From Streptomyces exfoliatus (GTDB taxonomy: Bacteria > Actinomycetota > Actinomycetes > Streptomycetales > Streptomycetaceae), in the NCBI RefSeq assembly GCF_000725545.1, contig NZ_JNZP01000002.1, positions 62,001-126,000 on the forward strand: DNA of 64,000 nt, in the 5' to 3' direction. Position numbers and translations under genes: made by a program. The notes below the pieces were generated by a model. That model did no database searches, was not told the DNA's origin, and worked only from the letters and a program-made list of their open reading frames with translations. Shown in pieces: positions 24,318-31,997 of this stretch. Numbering within the stretch: position 1 is the stretch's first letter; each line of letters starts with the position of its first letter.

Positions 24318-24965
24318 TTGTTGATCCGCCGTCAGTGTGCCGTCGTCGCCGTGGCCCTGTCCGCCGTCGCCGTACTGGCCCTGAGCGCCTGCGAGTCGGG
24401 GCCGGAGACCGCCCCCGAGGCGGGAGCGTCGACCGGGACCACGGTGGTGGCGCCGGGGAAACCGGGCGAACCGGCCCGGCGGATATCTCCGGAGGAGGCC
24501 GCCCGGCTCCTGCCCGACGACAGCCCGAACAGCGCCGACTTCCGCTACACGCAGATGATGATCGAGCACCACAGACAGGCTCTGACCATGACGGCGCTGG
24601 CCCCGCAGCGGGCGGGATCCTCACAGGTCAAGAAGGTGGCCGAGCGGATCGCGGCGGCCCAGCAGCCGGAGATCAGCGCGATGGAGGGCTGGCTGAAGAA
24701 CAACGGCGGCCCGCGCGAACAGCCCGGTCACGACCATCACTCGATGCCGGGCATGGCGACCGCGGCGCAGCTCAAGGAGCTGGGGAGCGCGAAGGGCGAG
24801 GCCTTCGACGAGCTGTTCCTGAAGCTGATGATCACGCACCACGAGGGGGCGGTGACGATGGCGGCCGAGGTGCTGAGCGAGGGCAACAACGTCCTCGTGG
24901 AGGAGATGGCGAACGACGTGATCGCCCAGCAGACCTCGGAGATCAACAGGATGCGGTCGCTGTAG
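24318..24965 (+). CDS. DUF305 family lipoprotein
   Basis: A 215-residue lipoprotein. The signal peptide ends in the lipobox LALSAC, so Cys at about residue 25 would be lipidated. The mature protein has two DUF305 repeats with the hallmark paired histidines: QMMIEHHRQALTM and KLMITHHEGAVTM, each followed by a helical EISxM or EINRM segment, plus an HDHHSMPGM loop. The ferritin-like four-helix fold and His/Met pattern suggest binding of copper or another metal outside the cell. I use TTG 24318 because GGAGG lies five bases before it. It is divergent from the LVIVD gene. Confidence 0.85.
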   Translation: MLIRRQCAVVAVALSAVAVLALSACESGPETAPEAGASTGTTVVAPGKPGEPARRISPEEAARLLPDDSPNSADFRYTQMMIEHHRQALTMTALAPQRAGSSQVKKVAERIAAAQQPEISAMEGWLKNNGGPREQPGHDHHSMPGMATAAQLKELGSAKGEAFDELFLKLMITHHEGAVTMAAEVLSEGNNVLVEEMANDVIAQQTSEINRMRSL

Positions 24966-25007
24966 GACCCGCCGCCGCAGAGCCCCTTCGGGCCCTAGGG
25001 CGTGTTT

Positions 25008-25361
25008 TCAGGCCGCCCCCTCCGTGCGGGCGGCCTGGGCGTCCGCGGCCGCCAGGACGGCGTCGAGGAGGCCGGGGAAGAGGGCGTCGAGGTCCTCGCC
25101 GCGCAGGGCGTTGAGCTTGGCCGTCCCGCGGTACATCTGCTGGATGACGCCGCTCTCGCGCAGCACCCTGAAGTGGTGCGTCGTCGTGGACTTGGTCACC
25201 GGGAGGTCGAAGTACGAGCAGCTCAGTTCGGTGGCCTCGCGCGCCATGTCCCGCACGATGCGCAGGCGTACCGGGTCCGAGAGCGCGTGCAGCACCGCTT
25301 CGAGACGGATCCGGTCGCGCGGGGGGTGTTCGAGGGCGCGGGGGCTGGTGGCGGTCGTCAT
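25008..25361 (-). CDS. ArsR-family winged-helix transcriptional regulator
   Basis: A 117-residue ArsR/SmtB-type repressor. It shows the entry helix LHALSDPVRLRIVRDM, the recognition helix KSTTTHHFRVLRESG and the wing GVIQQMYRGTAKLNAL. The metal-binding ELCVCDL motif of arsenic sensors is replaced by ELSCSYFDLP, so it probably senses something other than arsenite or uses a different cysteine set. It is divergent from an Old Yellow Enzyme gene, with two TACGA/TCGTA operators between them. This pairing of ArsR with an OYE-type reductase suggests electrophile or redox sensing, which is inference. Confidence 0.9.
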   Translation of the reverse strand: MTTATSPRALEHPPRDRIRLEAVLHALSDPVRLRIVRDMAREATELSCSYFDLPVTKSTTTHHFRVLRESGVIQQMYRGTAKLNALRGEDLDALFPGLLDAVLAAADAQAARTEGAA

Positions 25362-25398
25362 GGCGGCGGCTCCACTTCATCCGGGATGCGGCCCATTG

Positions 25399-25448
25399 TA
25401 CGAGAACCCTCGTAGTTTGACAGACGCCGTACTACGACGGGTATCGTA
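25399..25448. promoter_or_regulatory. Twin ArsR operators between the ArsR and OYE genes
   Basis: TACGAG-AACC-CTCGTA (25399-25414) is a perfect 6-4-6 inverted repeat. A second copy, TACGA-CGGGTA-TCGTA, lies at 25433-25448. The two have the same arms and near-identical spacers on opposite strands. This arrangement is what an ArsR repressor controlling both divergent genes would need. Confidence 0.7.
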
Positions 25449-25485
25449 CAAGGGTCCTTCGAGGCATCCCGAAACGGAGTCCGTC

Positions 25486-26571
25486 ATGAGCGTCGCCCTG
25501 TTCGAGCCCTACACCCTGCGGTCCCTGACCGTGCCCAACCGGGTCTGGATGGCGCCGATGTGCCAGTACTCGGCGGACATGACCGGACCGAACGCGGGCG
25601 TGGCGACGGACTGGCACTTCGCCCACTACGCCTCCCGGGCCACCGGCGGCACCGGACTCATCCTGGTCGAGGCGACCGCCGTCGCCCCCGAGGGACGGAT
25701 CAGCCCCGCGGACCTCGGCCTCTGGAACGACACCCAGACCGAAGGTCTGCGCCGGATCACCGCCTTCCTCAAGGAGCACGGCACGGTGCCCGGCATCCAG
25801 ATCGGCCACGCGGGCCGCAAGGCCTCGACGAATCGCCCGTGGGAGGGCCGCGGGCCCGTCCCCGACGGCGGCCCCGGCTGGCAGCCCGTCGGACCGAGCC
25901 CCGTCGCGTTCGCCGAGGGCCATCCGGTGCCGACCGAGCTGACCGTGGAGGCGATCCGGGAGATCACCGGACAGTTCGCGGACGCCGCCCGGCGCGCCCT
26001 CGACGCCGGCTTCGAGGTCGTCGAGGTGCACGGCGCCCACGGCTACCTCATCGGCGAGTTCCTCTCCCCGCACAGCAACCACCGCACCGACGCGTACGGC
26101 GGTTCCTTCGAGAACCGGACCCGCCTCGCCCTCGAGGTCGTCGACGCCGTCCGGGCCGTGTGGCCCGAGGAACTCCCCGTCTTCTTCCGCATCTCGGCCA
26201 CCGACTGGCTGGAGGAGCAGGGCTGGACGGTCGACGAGACCGTACGGTTCGCGGCCCTGCTCCGCGACCACGGCGTCGACCTCCTCGACGTCTCCAGCGG
26301 CGGCAACGGCGGACCGGCCGAGATCCCGGTGGGCCCCGGCTACCAGGTGCCGTTCGCCGCCCGCGTCAAGGCGGAGACCGGACTGCCCGTGGCCGCCGTC
26401 GGCCTGATCACCGAGAGCGACCAGGCGGAGAAGATCCTCGCCAACGGCGAGGCCGACGCGGTCCTCCTCGGCCGCGAGCTGCTGCGCGACGCCTCCTGGG
26501 CCCGTCGCGCCGCCCGCGACCTCGGCGCGGAGGCTCCCGCGACTCCGGCGCCGTACGCCTGGGCGATCTAG
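25486..26571 (+). CDS. NADH:flavin oxidoreductase, Old Yellow Enzyme family (YqjM-like)
   Basis: A 361-residue TIM-barrel flavoprotein. Signature residues of the thermophilic-like/YqjM subgroup are visible: APMCQYSA with the redox-tuning Cys, the FMN contact QIGHAGRKAS, and the substrate-binding His pair in EVHGAHGYLIGEFLSPHSN. It reduces activated C=C bonds of electrophiles with NAD(P)H. The ATG at 25486 follows GGAG. It is divergent from an ArsR regulator with twin operators, so it is probably induced by an electrophile. A strong hairpin follows the stop. Confidence 0.93.
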   Translation: MSVALFEPYTLRSLTVPNRVWMAPMCQYSADMTGPNAGVATDWHFAHYASRATGGTGLILVEATAVAPEGRISPADLGLWNDTQTEGLRRITAFLKEHGTVPGIQIGHAGRKASTNRPWEGRGPVPDGGPGWQPVGPSPVAFAEGHPVPTELTVEAIREITGQFADAARRALDAGFEVVEVHGAHGYLIGEFLSPHSNHRTDAYGGSFENRTRLALEVVDAVRAVWPEELPVFFRISATDWLEEQGWTVDETVRFAALLRDHGVDLLDVSSGGNGGPAEIPVGPGYQVPFAARVKAETGLPVAAVGLITESDQAEKILANGEADAVLLGRELLRDASWARRAARDLGAEAPATPAPYAWAI

Positions 26572-26572
26572 G

Positions 26573-26610
26573 GCCGGTCGTTCGGATCGGGCATGATCCG
26601 AGCGACCGGC
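26573..26610 (+). terminator. Terminator hairpin after the OYE gene
   Basis: GCCGGTCGTTCGGATC (26573-26588) pairs with GATCCGAGCGACCGGC (26595-26610) over 16 positions with one mismatch and a 6-base loop, directly after the stop at 26571. Confidence 0.75.
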
Positions 26611-26702
26611 CACGCGGGCGCGGGAGTGTCCGGGAGCCGTTGTCAGTGGCCGGGTGCAGACTGGCCCGTATCCGCGACAACGGCGTCCTGGAGGTCGCAG
26701 TC

Positions 26703-27785
26703 ATGCCCGACGTACTCCTCACCGTAGGCACCCGCAAGGGACTCTTCATCGGCCGAAGGCGCGACGACCGGTGGGAGTTCGACGATCCGGCCTTCCCCTC
26801 GCAGGCGGTCTACTCGGTCGCCATCGACACCAGGGGACCGGCCCCGCGCCTGCTCGTGGGCGGGGACAGCGCCCACTGGGGGCCGTCGGTCTTCCACTCC
26901 GACGACCTCGGCAGGACCTGGACCGAACCGGCGCGCCCGGCGGTCAGGTTCCCCGAGGACACCGGGGCCTCCCTCGAACGCGTCTGGCAGCTGCACCCGG
27001 CACCGCACCACTCTCCCGGCGTCGTGTACGCGGGGACGGAGCCGGCGGCGCTCTTCAGGTCGACGGACGGAGGGGAGTCCTTCGAGCTCGTCCGCCCGCT
27101 GTGGGAGCACCCGACCCGCTCCCGGTGGGTGCCGGGCGGGGGCGGCGAGGCCGTGCACACGGTCCTGACCGACCGGCGCGACCCGGAGGCCGTGACGGTC
27201 GCGGTGTCCACCGCGGGGGTGTTCCGCTCCCGGGACGGCGGGGCCGCGTGGGAGCCCTCCAACCAGGGCGTGTCGGCGGTGTTCCTGCCGGACCCGAACC
27301 CGGAGTTCGGGCAGTGCGTGCACAAGATCGCCCAGGACGCGGGCAACCTGGACCGGCTCTACCTCCAGAACCACTGGGGCGTGTTCCGCAGCGACGACGC
27401 CGGGGCCAGCTGGTCCGACATCGGCGCCGGGCTGCCCTCCGACTTCGGGTTCGCGGTCGCCGCACACCCGCACCGGCCGGACACGGCGTACGTCTTCCCC
27501 ATCACCGCGGACTCCGACCGGGTCCCGGCCGGCCGCCGCTGCCGGGTCTACCGCACGACCGACGCCGGAGCCAGCTGGGAGCCGCTGGTACGGGGGCTGC
27601 CCGAGGGCGACCACTACGGCACGGTGCTGCGGGACGCGCTGTGCACGGACGACGCGGACCCGGCGGGCGTCTACTTCGGCAACCGCAACGGCGAGCTGTA
27701 CGCCAGCGCGGACGACGGCGACAGCTGGCGACTCCTGGCCGAGCACCTGCCGGACGTGCTGTGCGTCCGGGCGGCCGTGATCTGA
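26703..27785 (+). CDS. BNR-repeat beta-propeller protein (sialidase-like fold, glycosidase-type annotation)
   Basis: A 360-residue propeller protein with at least four Asp-box (SxDxGxxW-type) repeats: HSDDLGRTWTE, RSTDGGESFEL, RSRDGGAAWEP, RSDDAGASWSD, and a later TTDAGASWEP. There is no signal peptide, so it is probably cytosolic. It is often annotated as exo-alpha-sialidase or glycosyl hydrolase, but the catalytic Arg triad of sialidases is not evident, so I do not assign an activity. The ATG at 26703 follows TGGAGG. It sits between an OYE gene and uracil-DNA glycosylase, with terminators on both sides, and so is monocistronic. Confidence 0.8.
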   Translation: MPDVLLTVGTRKGLFIGRRRDDRWEFDDPAFPSQAVYSVAIDTRGPAPRLLVGGDSAHWGPSVFHSDDLGRTWTEPARPAVRFPEDTGASLERVWQLHPAPHHSPGVVYAGTEPAALFRSTDGGESFELVRPLWEHPTRSRWVPGGGGEAVHTVLTDRRDPEAVTVAVSTAGVFRSRDGGAAWEPSNQGVSAVFLPDPNPEFGQCVHKIAQDAGNLDRLYLQNHWGVFRSDDAGASWSDIGAGLPSDFGFAVAAHPHRPDTAYVFPITADSDRVPAGRRCRVYRTTDAGASWEPLVRGLPEGDHYGTVLRDALCTDDADPAGVYFGNRNGELYASADDGDSWRLLAEHLPDVLCVRAAVI

Positions 27786-27789
27786 GCCG

Positions 27790-27822
27790 GGGGCCACGGG
27801 TGCCCTGGAGCACCGTGGCCCC
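27790..27822. terminator. Bidirectional hairpin between convergent genes
   Basis: GGGGCCACGG (27790-27799) pairs with CCGTGGCCCC (27813-27822), a perfect 10-bp stem. It lies between the stop of the BNR protein (27785) and that of uracil-DNA glycosylase (27847), so it can serve both. Confidence 0.65.
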
Positions 27823-27846
27823 GGGTTCACGGCCGGGGTCCCGGGG

Positions 27847-28524
27847 TCAGGGCAGGCGCCAGTCCACCGGCTGGGCGCCCTGCTTCAGGAGCAGTTCGTT
27901 CGCGCGGCTGAAGGGCCTGGAGCCGAAGAAGCCGCGGTCCGCCGACATCGGGGAGGGGTGCGCGGACTCGATCGCCGGCAGGTCGCCGAGGAGCGGGCGG
28001 GCGTTGCGCGCGTCGCGGCCCCACAGGATCGACACCAGCGGCTTGCCCCGGGCGGCGAGGGCGCGGATGGCCTGCTCGGTCACCTCTTCCCAGCCCTTGC
28101 CGCGATGGGCCGCCGGCTTGCGGGGAGCCGTGGTCAGCGCCCTGTTGAGGAGCAGGACGCCCTGGCGGGTCCAGGGGGTCAGGTCGCCGTTCGAGGGCCG
28201 CGGCATGCCGAGGTCGGTGTGCAGCTCCCGGAAGATGTTCTCCAGGCTTCCCGGCAGCGAGCGGACCTCGGGCGCGACCGCGAAGCTCAGTCCGATCGCC
28301 ATCCCCGGCGTCGGGTAGGGATCCTGACCGACGATCAGCACCCGCACCTCGTCGAAGGGTTGCTGGAAGGCCCGCAGGACGTTCTGCCCCGACGGCAGAT
28401 ACGTCCGGCCCGCGGCGATCTCCGCACGCAGGAAGTCGCCCATCTCGGCCACCCGCCCCGCGACGGGGCCCAGGGCCTCCGCCCAGCCGGGCTCCACCAG
28501 TTCCTTCAACGGTCGCGCTGTCAC
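27847..28524 (-). CDS. ung: Uracil-DNA glycosylase, family 1
   Basis: A 225-residue Ung. All active-site motifs are present: [16 protein letters not shown] (water-activating Asp and uracil-binding loop), LLLNRALT (Asn for uracil recognition), and [14 protein letters not shown] (catalytic His and DNA intercalation loop). It removes uracil from DNA at the start of base excision repair. The ATG at 28524 gives the normal family length. It is convergent with the BNR gene and divergent from the kinase-like gene. Nothing unusual is seen in the motifs. Confidence 0.96.
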   Translation of the reverse strand: MTARPLKELVEPGWAEALGPVAGRVAEMGDFLRAEIAAGRTYLPSGQNVLRAFQQPFDEVRVLIVGQDPYPTPGMAIGLSFAVAPEVRSLPGSLENIFRELHTDLGMPRPSNGDLTPWTRQGVLLLNRALTTAPRKPAAHRGKGWEEVTEQAIRALAARGKPLVSILWGRDARNARPLLGDLPAIESAHPSPMSADRGFFGSRPFSRANELLLKQGAQPVDWRLP

Positions 28525-28604
28525 GGTCCGTCACTCTACCGGCCTACAGTGACAATCCGGTCCGGGCGTCTCCCCCGCCCCACTCGATGCGAGGACGGTG
28601 CACC

Positions 28605-29645
28605 GTGGTGTCCATGAACGAGCCCTTCGCCTCCGCAGGCCCTGCCGGCCCCGTCGGCCTCTCCGGCCCCTCCGACGGTCTGGTCGTCGGGGTCGACTCC
28701 GGGGGGTCGGGGATCCGGGTCGCCCTGGCCGAGGCGGTCGGCGGTGCCGTGCTCGGTACCCGCGCCTCGCGGGAGCCGGTACGGACCGGTCCGGGCGGGA
28801 TCTCCGCCCGGCACCTCCTCGAACAGGTCCTGCCCGCCGTCCGGGCCCTGGCGGAGCCCCACTGCGGGCGGTCGGTGGTCGCCGTGGCCGTGGGCGCCGC
28901 CGGGATGGCGACCCTCGGGGACGAGCTGCGCGCCGAACTGCCGGGGGCGTTCGCCGGGGCCTGGGGGGTCGGGCGGCTCGCGCTCGCCGCCGACGCGGTC
29001 ACCGCGTACGCCGGGGCGCTCGGGCAGCGCCCCGGCGCGGTCGTGGCCGGCGGCACGGGCATGATCGCCCTCGGGACGGATCTGACGTCCTGGCGGCGGG
29101 CCGACGGCTGGGGCCACCTCCTCGGCGACTGCGGCAGCGGCGCCTGGATCGGCCGGGCCGGGCTGGAGGCGGCGATGCGGGCGTACGACGGGCGGCGCGG
29201 CGGCTCGGCTGCGCTCCTGGTCCGCGCGGAGAAGGTGTTCGGTCCGGTGGCCGGGCTGCCGGGCACGCTGTACCCCCGCACGGACCGGCCGGCGGTGCTC
29301 GCCTCCTTCGCCCCCGAGGTGGGGCGGTGCGCTGCCGAGGACCCGGTGGCGGCGGACATCCTGGCGCGGGCGGCCGGGCACATCGCCGACGCCGCGGAGG
29401 CGGTGTGCCCCGTCGCGCCCGGAGCCGTGGTGGCGCTGACCGGGGGGCTGTTCAGGATGGGCGACGCCCTGCTCGTACCGCTGCGCGCGGCGCTCGGGGA
29501 GCGGCTCCCGCACGCCCGGGCGGTGGATCCGGCAGGGGATCCGCTGGCCGGGGCCGTCGCGCTCGCGGCGGGACTGGCCTCGGACACCCTGCGGCTGCCG
29601 GAGGACCCCTCGCTGCTCCGTCTGTTCGGCGACACGGCCTCGTAG
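28605..29645 (+). CDS. BadF/BadG/BcrA/BcrD-type ATPase, N-acetylglucosamine-kinase-like
   Basis: A 346-residue ASKHA-fold protein. The phosphate-1 motif is VVGVDSGGSGIRVALAE near residue 25; VVAGGTGMIALG and LGDCGSGAWIGR form the middle phosphate and connect motifs; VALTGGLF is the adenosine motif. This set matches eukaryotic-type GlcNAc kinases and the BadF ATPase family. It would phosphorylate an amino sugar released by wall turnover or uptake. The GTG at 28605 has GAGGA at good spacing; ATG 28614 is an alternative. Confidence 0.85.
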   Translation: MVSMNEPFASAGPAGPVGLSGPSDGLVVGVDSGGSGIRVALAEAVGGAVLGTRASREPVRTGPGGISARHLLEQVLPAVRALAEPHCGRSVVAVAVGAAGMATLGDELRAELPGAFAGAWGVGRLALAADAVTAYAGALGQRPGAVVAGGTGMIALGTDLTSWRRADGWGHLLGDCGSGAWIGRAGLEAAMRAYDGRRGGSAALLVRAEKVFGPVAGLPGTLYPRTDRPAVLASFAPEVGRCAAEDPVAADILARAAGHIADAAEAVCPVAPGAVVALTGGLFRMGDALLVPLRAALGERLPHARAVDPAGDPLAGAVALAAGLASDTLRLPEDPSLLRLFGDTAS

Positions 29646-29816
29646 GCGAGGGCGCGGACACGGCCGAAGGTGACGGGCATCCGCCCAGGTGGGAGCCGGT
29701 GTCTCGGTCCCTGAGGGGGCTTGGGGCCGCGTCCAGGGGGGACATACGGGGGCAGAAGGCGCGTGACCGTACCTCACCCGACGGCACACCGGGCGAAACC
29801 AGTAGCATGCGGCGCC

Positions 29817-30734
29817 ATGAGCTCCCCCACTGGGCCTGCTTCCGGCCTGCCTGTACGAATGCCTCGACCCCGTCAGTCCGGGCGGCACCGTCGCCCCGAA
29901 CCCGCGGCGGCGCCCGAGGGCGCTCCCGCACTGGTTCTCGCTGTGCCCGGCGCGCCCTCCGCCGCCATACGCTCGCTGGCCGAGGAGGTCGTGAGCATCG
30001 CGCGTTCCGAGCTGCCCGGCCTCGAAGCCCTGATCGGCTTCCTGGAGGGCGACGACATCGAGTTCCCCTCGCTCGCGACGATGCTCGCGGCCGCCGCCTC
30101 GCTGCGCACCGAGCGGTACGAGCTGGCCGTGGCCGCCGGCCGTGAGGTCACCGCCCCGACGGGCCCGGCCGCGGTCGTCGTGCCGCTGCTCGCCGGTCCG
30201 GACAGCGCCCAGATGCGCCAGGTGCGCCAGGCCGTCATGGACGCCGGCAACACCGCCGAGCTGACGGATGTCCTCGGCCCGCACCCGCTGCTCGCCGAGG
30301 CGCTGCACGTGCGTCTGTCGGAGGCGGGCCTGGCCCGCGCCGACCGCGCCCGGCTGTTCACGGTGGCGACGGCCGCCGACGGCATCATCCTGGCCACGGT
30401 CGGCGGCGAGGAGGCCGTGCAGGCCGCGGGGATCACCGGCATGCTGCTCGCCGCGCGCCTCGCCGTGCCGGTGATGGCCGCCGCCCTCGACCAGGAGGGT
30501 TCCATCGCCTCCATCTCGGATCAGCTGCGCGCCGCGGGCTCGGAGCAGCTGGCCCTCGCCCCGTACCTGATCGGCCCCGAGCTGCCGGAGGGTCTGCTCG
30601 ACGAGGCCTCGAAGGAGGCCGGGTGCGCCGCGGCCGAGCCGCTGGGCGCCTACCCGGCGATCGGCAAGCTGGTGCTCTCGCAGTACACGGCGACCCTCGG
30701 CATTCCCCAGCAGCAGGGCTCGTCCTCGCTCTGA
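29817..30734 (+). CDS. CbiX/sirohydrochlorin-chelatase-like protein lacking the usual metal-site histidines
   Basis: A 305-residue protein with two CbiX-like halves. The first reads LVLAVPGAPSAAIRSLAEEV and the second VVVPLLAGPDSAQMRQVRQ; LGPHPLLAEALHVRLSEAG also matches the family. In active class II chelatases the equivalent positions hold VAHGSR and a GYHVR-like His, which here are PGAPS and GPDSAQ. The metal-binding histidines therefore seem to be missing, and I doubt chelatase activity. No signal peptide is visible; the first 40 residues are a Pro/Arg-rich head. There are no cobalamin or siroheme genes nearby. A very strong hairpin follows. Confidence 0.65.
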   Translation: MSSPTGPASGLPVRMPRPRQSGRHRRPEPAAAPEGAPALVLAVPGAPSAAIRSLAEEVVSIARSELPGLEALIGFLEGDDIEFPSLATMLAAAASLRTERYELAVAAGREVTAPTGPAAVVVPLLAGPDSAQMRQVRQAVMDAGNTAELTDVLGPHPLLAEALHVRLSEAGLARADRARLFTVATAADGIILATVGGEEAVQAAGITGMLLAARLAVPVMAAALDQEGSIASISDQLRAAGSEQLALAPYLIGPELPEGLLDEASKEAGCAAAEPLGAYPAIGKLVLSQYTATLGIPQQQGSSSL

Positions 30735-30757
30735 GGCCCGCGCCCGCACCCCTGCCC

Positions 30758-30807
30758 GTACGTCGAAGGGCCCGCACCGGATGTCCGGTGCGGGCCCTTC
30801 GACGTAC
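30758..30807. terminator. Very strong bidirectional terminator (24-bp perfect stem)
   Basis: Bases 30758-30781 pair perfectly with 30784-30807, a 24-bp stem with a 2-base tip (the arms begin GTACGTCGAAGGGCCCGC). It lies between the convergent stops at 30734 and 30832. Confidence 0.85.
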
Positions 30808-30831
30808 GAAGAGGATCCGGGTCCCGCCGGT

Positions 30832-31908
30832 TCAGCCGAAGACGACGCAGGAGGCCGCCGGGGCCTCGATCGAGCCCGCGCGCTCGGGGATCCCGGATTC
30901 GGGGTCGAGGGTGAACCAGGTGACGTCGCCGGAGCGCTCGTTGGCGGCGTACAGGTGCCGACCGGACGGGGCGAGGGTCAGGTCGCGAGGCCAGTTGCCG
31001 CCGCAGGGCACGGTGGCGGCGAGGGAGGCTCCGCTGCCGTCCGGGTCGAGGGCGAGCACGGCGATGGTGTCGGCGCCTCGGACGGCGGCCCAGAGGAACC
31101 GTCCGTCGGGGGCGACGACGACCTCGGAGGGATAGGCGGTACCGGGGGCGCCCTCGGGGACGAGGTCGGGGACGACGGGGGTCTCGCCGAGCGGTTCGAG
31201 CACGCCGGCGACCGCGTCCCAGCGACAGACCGTGAGGGTGGGCTCCAGCTCGTTCAGGACGTACGCGTGCGTGCCGGCCGGGTGGAAGGCGAGGTGGCGC
31301 GGGCCGGTGCCGGGACGCAGCGCGGTCTCGCCGTGCAGGGTGAGCGCCCCGGTGACCGGGTCGAGGGCGCAGATCCGTACGGAGTCGGTGCCGAGGTCCA
31401 CGCTGACGACCCACCGGCCGCCGGGGTCGGGGAGCACCTGGTGGGCGTGCGGGCCGGCCTGGCGCGCGGTGACCGGTCCGGCGCCCTCGTGCCGCAGGAC
31501 GGTCGTGGCGGGGCGGGCGGTGCCGTCCTCGGACAGCGGCAGGGCGGTGACGCTGCCGGAGGTGTAGTTGGCGGTGAGGAGGTGGCCGGCGGCGACGGCG
31601 AGGTGGGTGGGGGCCGCGCCGTCGACGGGGACGGGCGCGCCGAGCGGCCGGGGGGCGGGTCCTGTGACGTCGAAGGCGGCGACGGCTCCCGCGTCAATCT
31701 CGGACACGGCGTGCAGCACCGGGCCCGCGAGGGCGAGGAACGAGGGGTCGGCGACGGCGTCGCTGCCGCCCGTGACGGTCAGCGCGCCGGTCTCCTCGTC
31801 CACGTCGGCGGCCAGGACGCCCCGCCCGCCGGCCGAGGTGAAGGAGCCGATGTACGCCCGTACCGCGCTCCGCCCCCGAGCCGTGTCTACCGTCCCTGTG
31901 CCGCTCAC
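30832..31908 (-). CDS. Lactonase family beta-propeller protein (Pgl/YbhE-type)
   Basis: A 358-residue seven-bladed propeller of the PF10282 family, which includes cycloisomerase-type 6-phosphogluconolactonase. Repeated blade signatures are LRPGTGPRHLAFHPAGTHAYVLNEL, YPSEVVVAPDGRFLWAAVRG and NWPRDLTLAPSGRHLYAANE. It would hydrolyse a sugar lactone; the precise lactone is not certain. The GTG at 31908 has a GGGGAGG site. It is the last gene before the large bidirectional terminator, and about 90 bp separate it from the FUSC gene's stop on the same strand. Confidence 0.88.
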   Translation of the reverse strand: MSGTGTVDTARGRSAVRAYIGSFTSAGGRGVLAADVDEETGALTVTGGSDAVADPSFLALAGPVLHAVSEIDAGAVAAFDVTGPAPRPLGAPVPVDGAAPTHLAVAAGHLLTANYTSGSVTALPLSEDGTARPATTVLRHEGAGPVTARQAGPHAHQVLPDPGGRWVVSVDLGTDSVRICALDPVTGALTLHGETALRPGTGPRHLAFHPAGTHAYVLNELEPTLTVCRWDAVAGVLEPLGETPVVPDLVPEGAPGTAYPSEVVVAPDGRFLWAAVRGADTIAVLALDPDGSGASLAATVPCGGNWPRDLTLAPSGRHLYAANERSGDVTWFTLDPESGIPERAGSIEAPAASCVVFG

Positions 31909-31997
31909 GGCGCCTCCCCTGTCCCCGGGGCCGGTCGCGGTCGACCGGCCTTCGTCCGGCCGACGGTAGCAGGCGGTCTAGACCAACGGTGCGCGGC

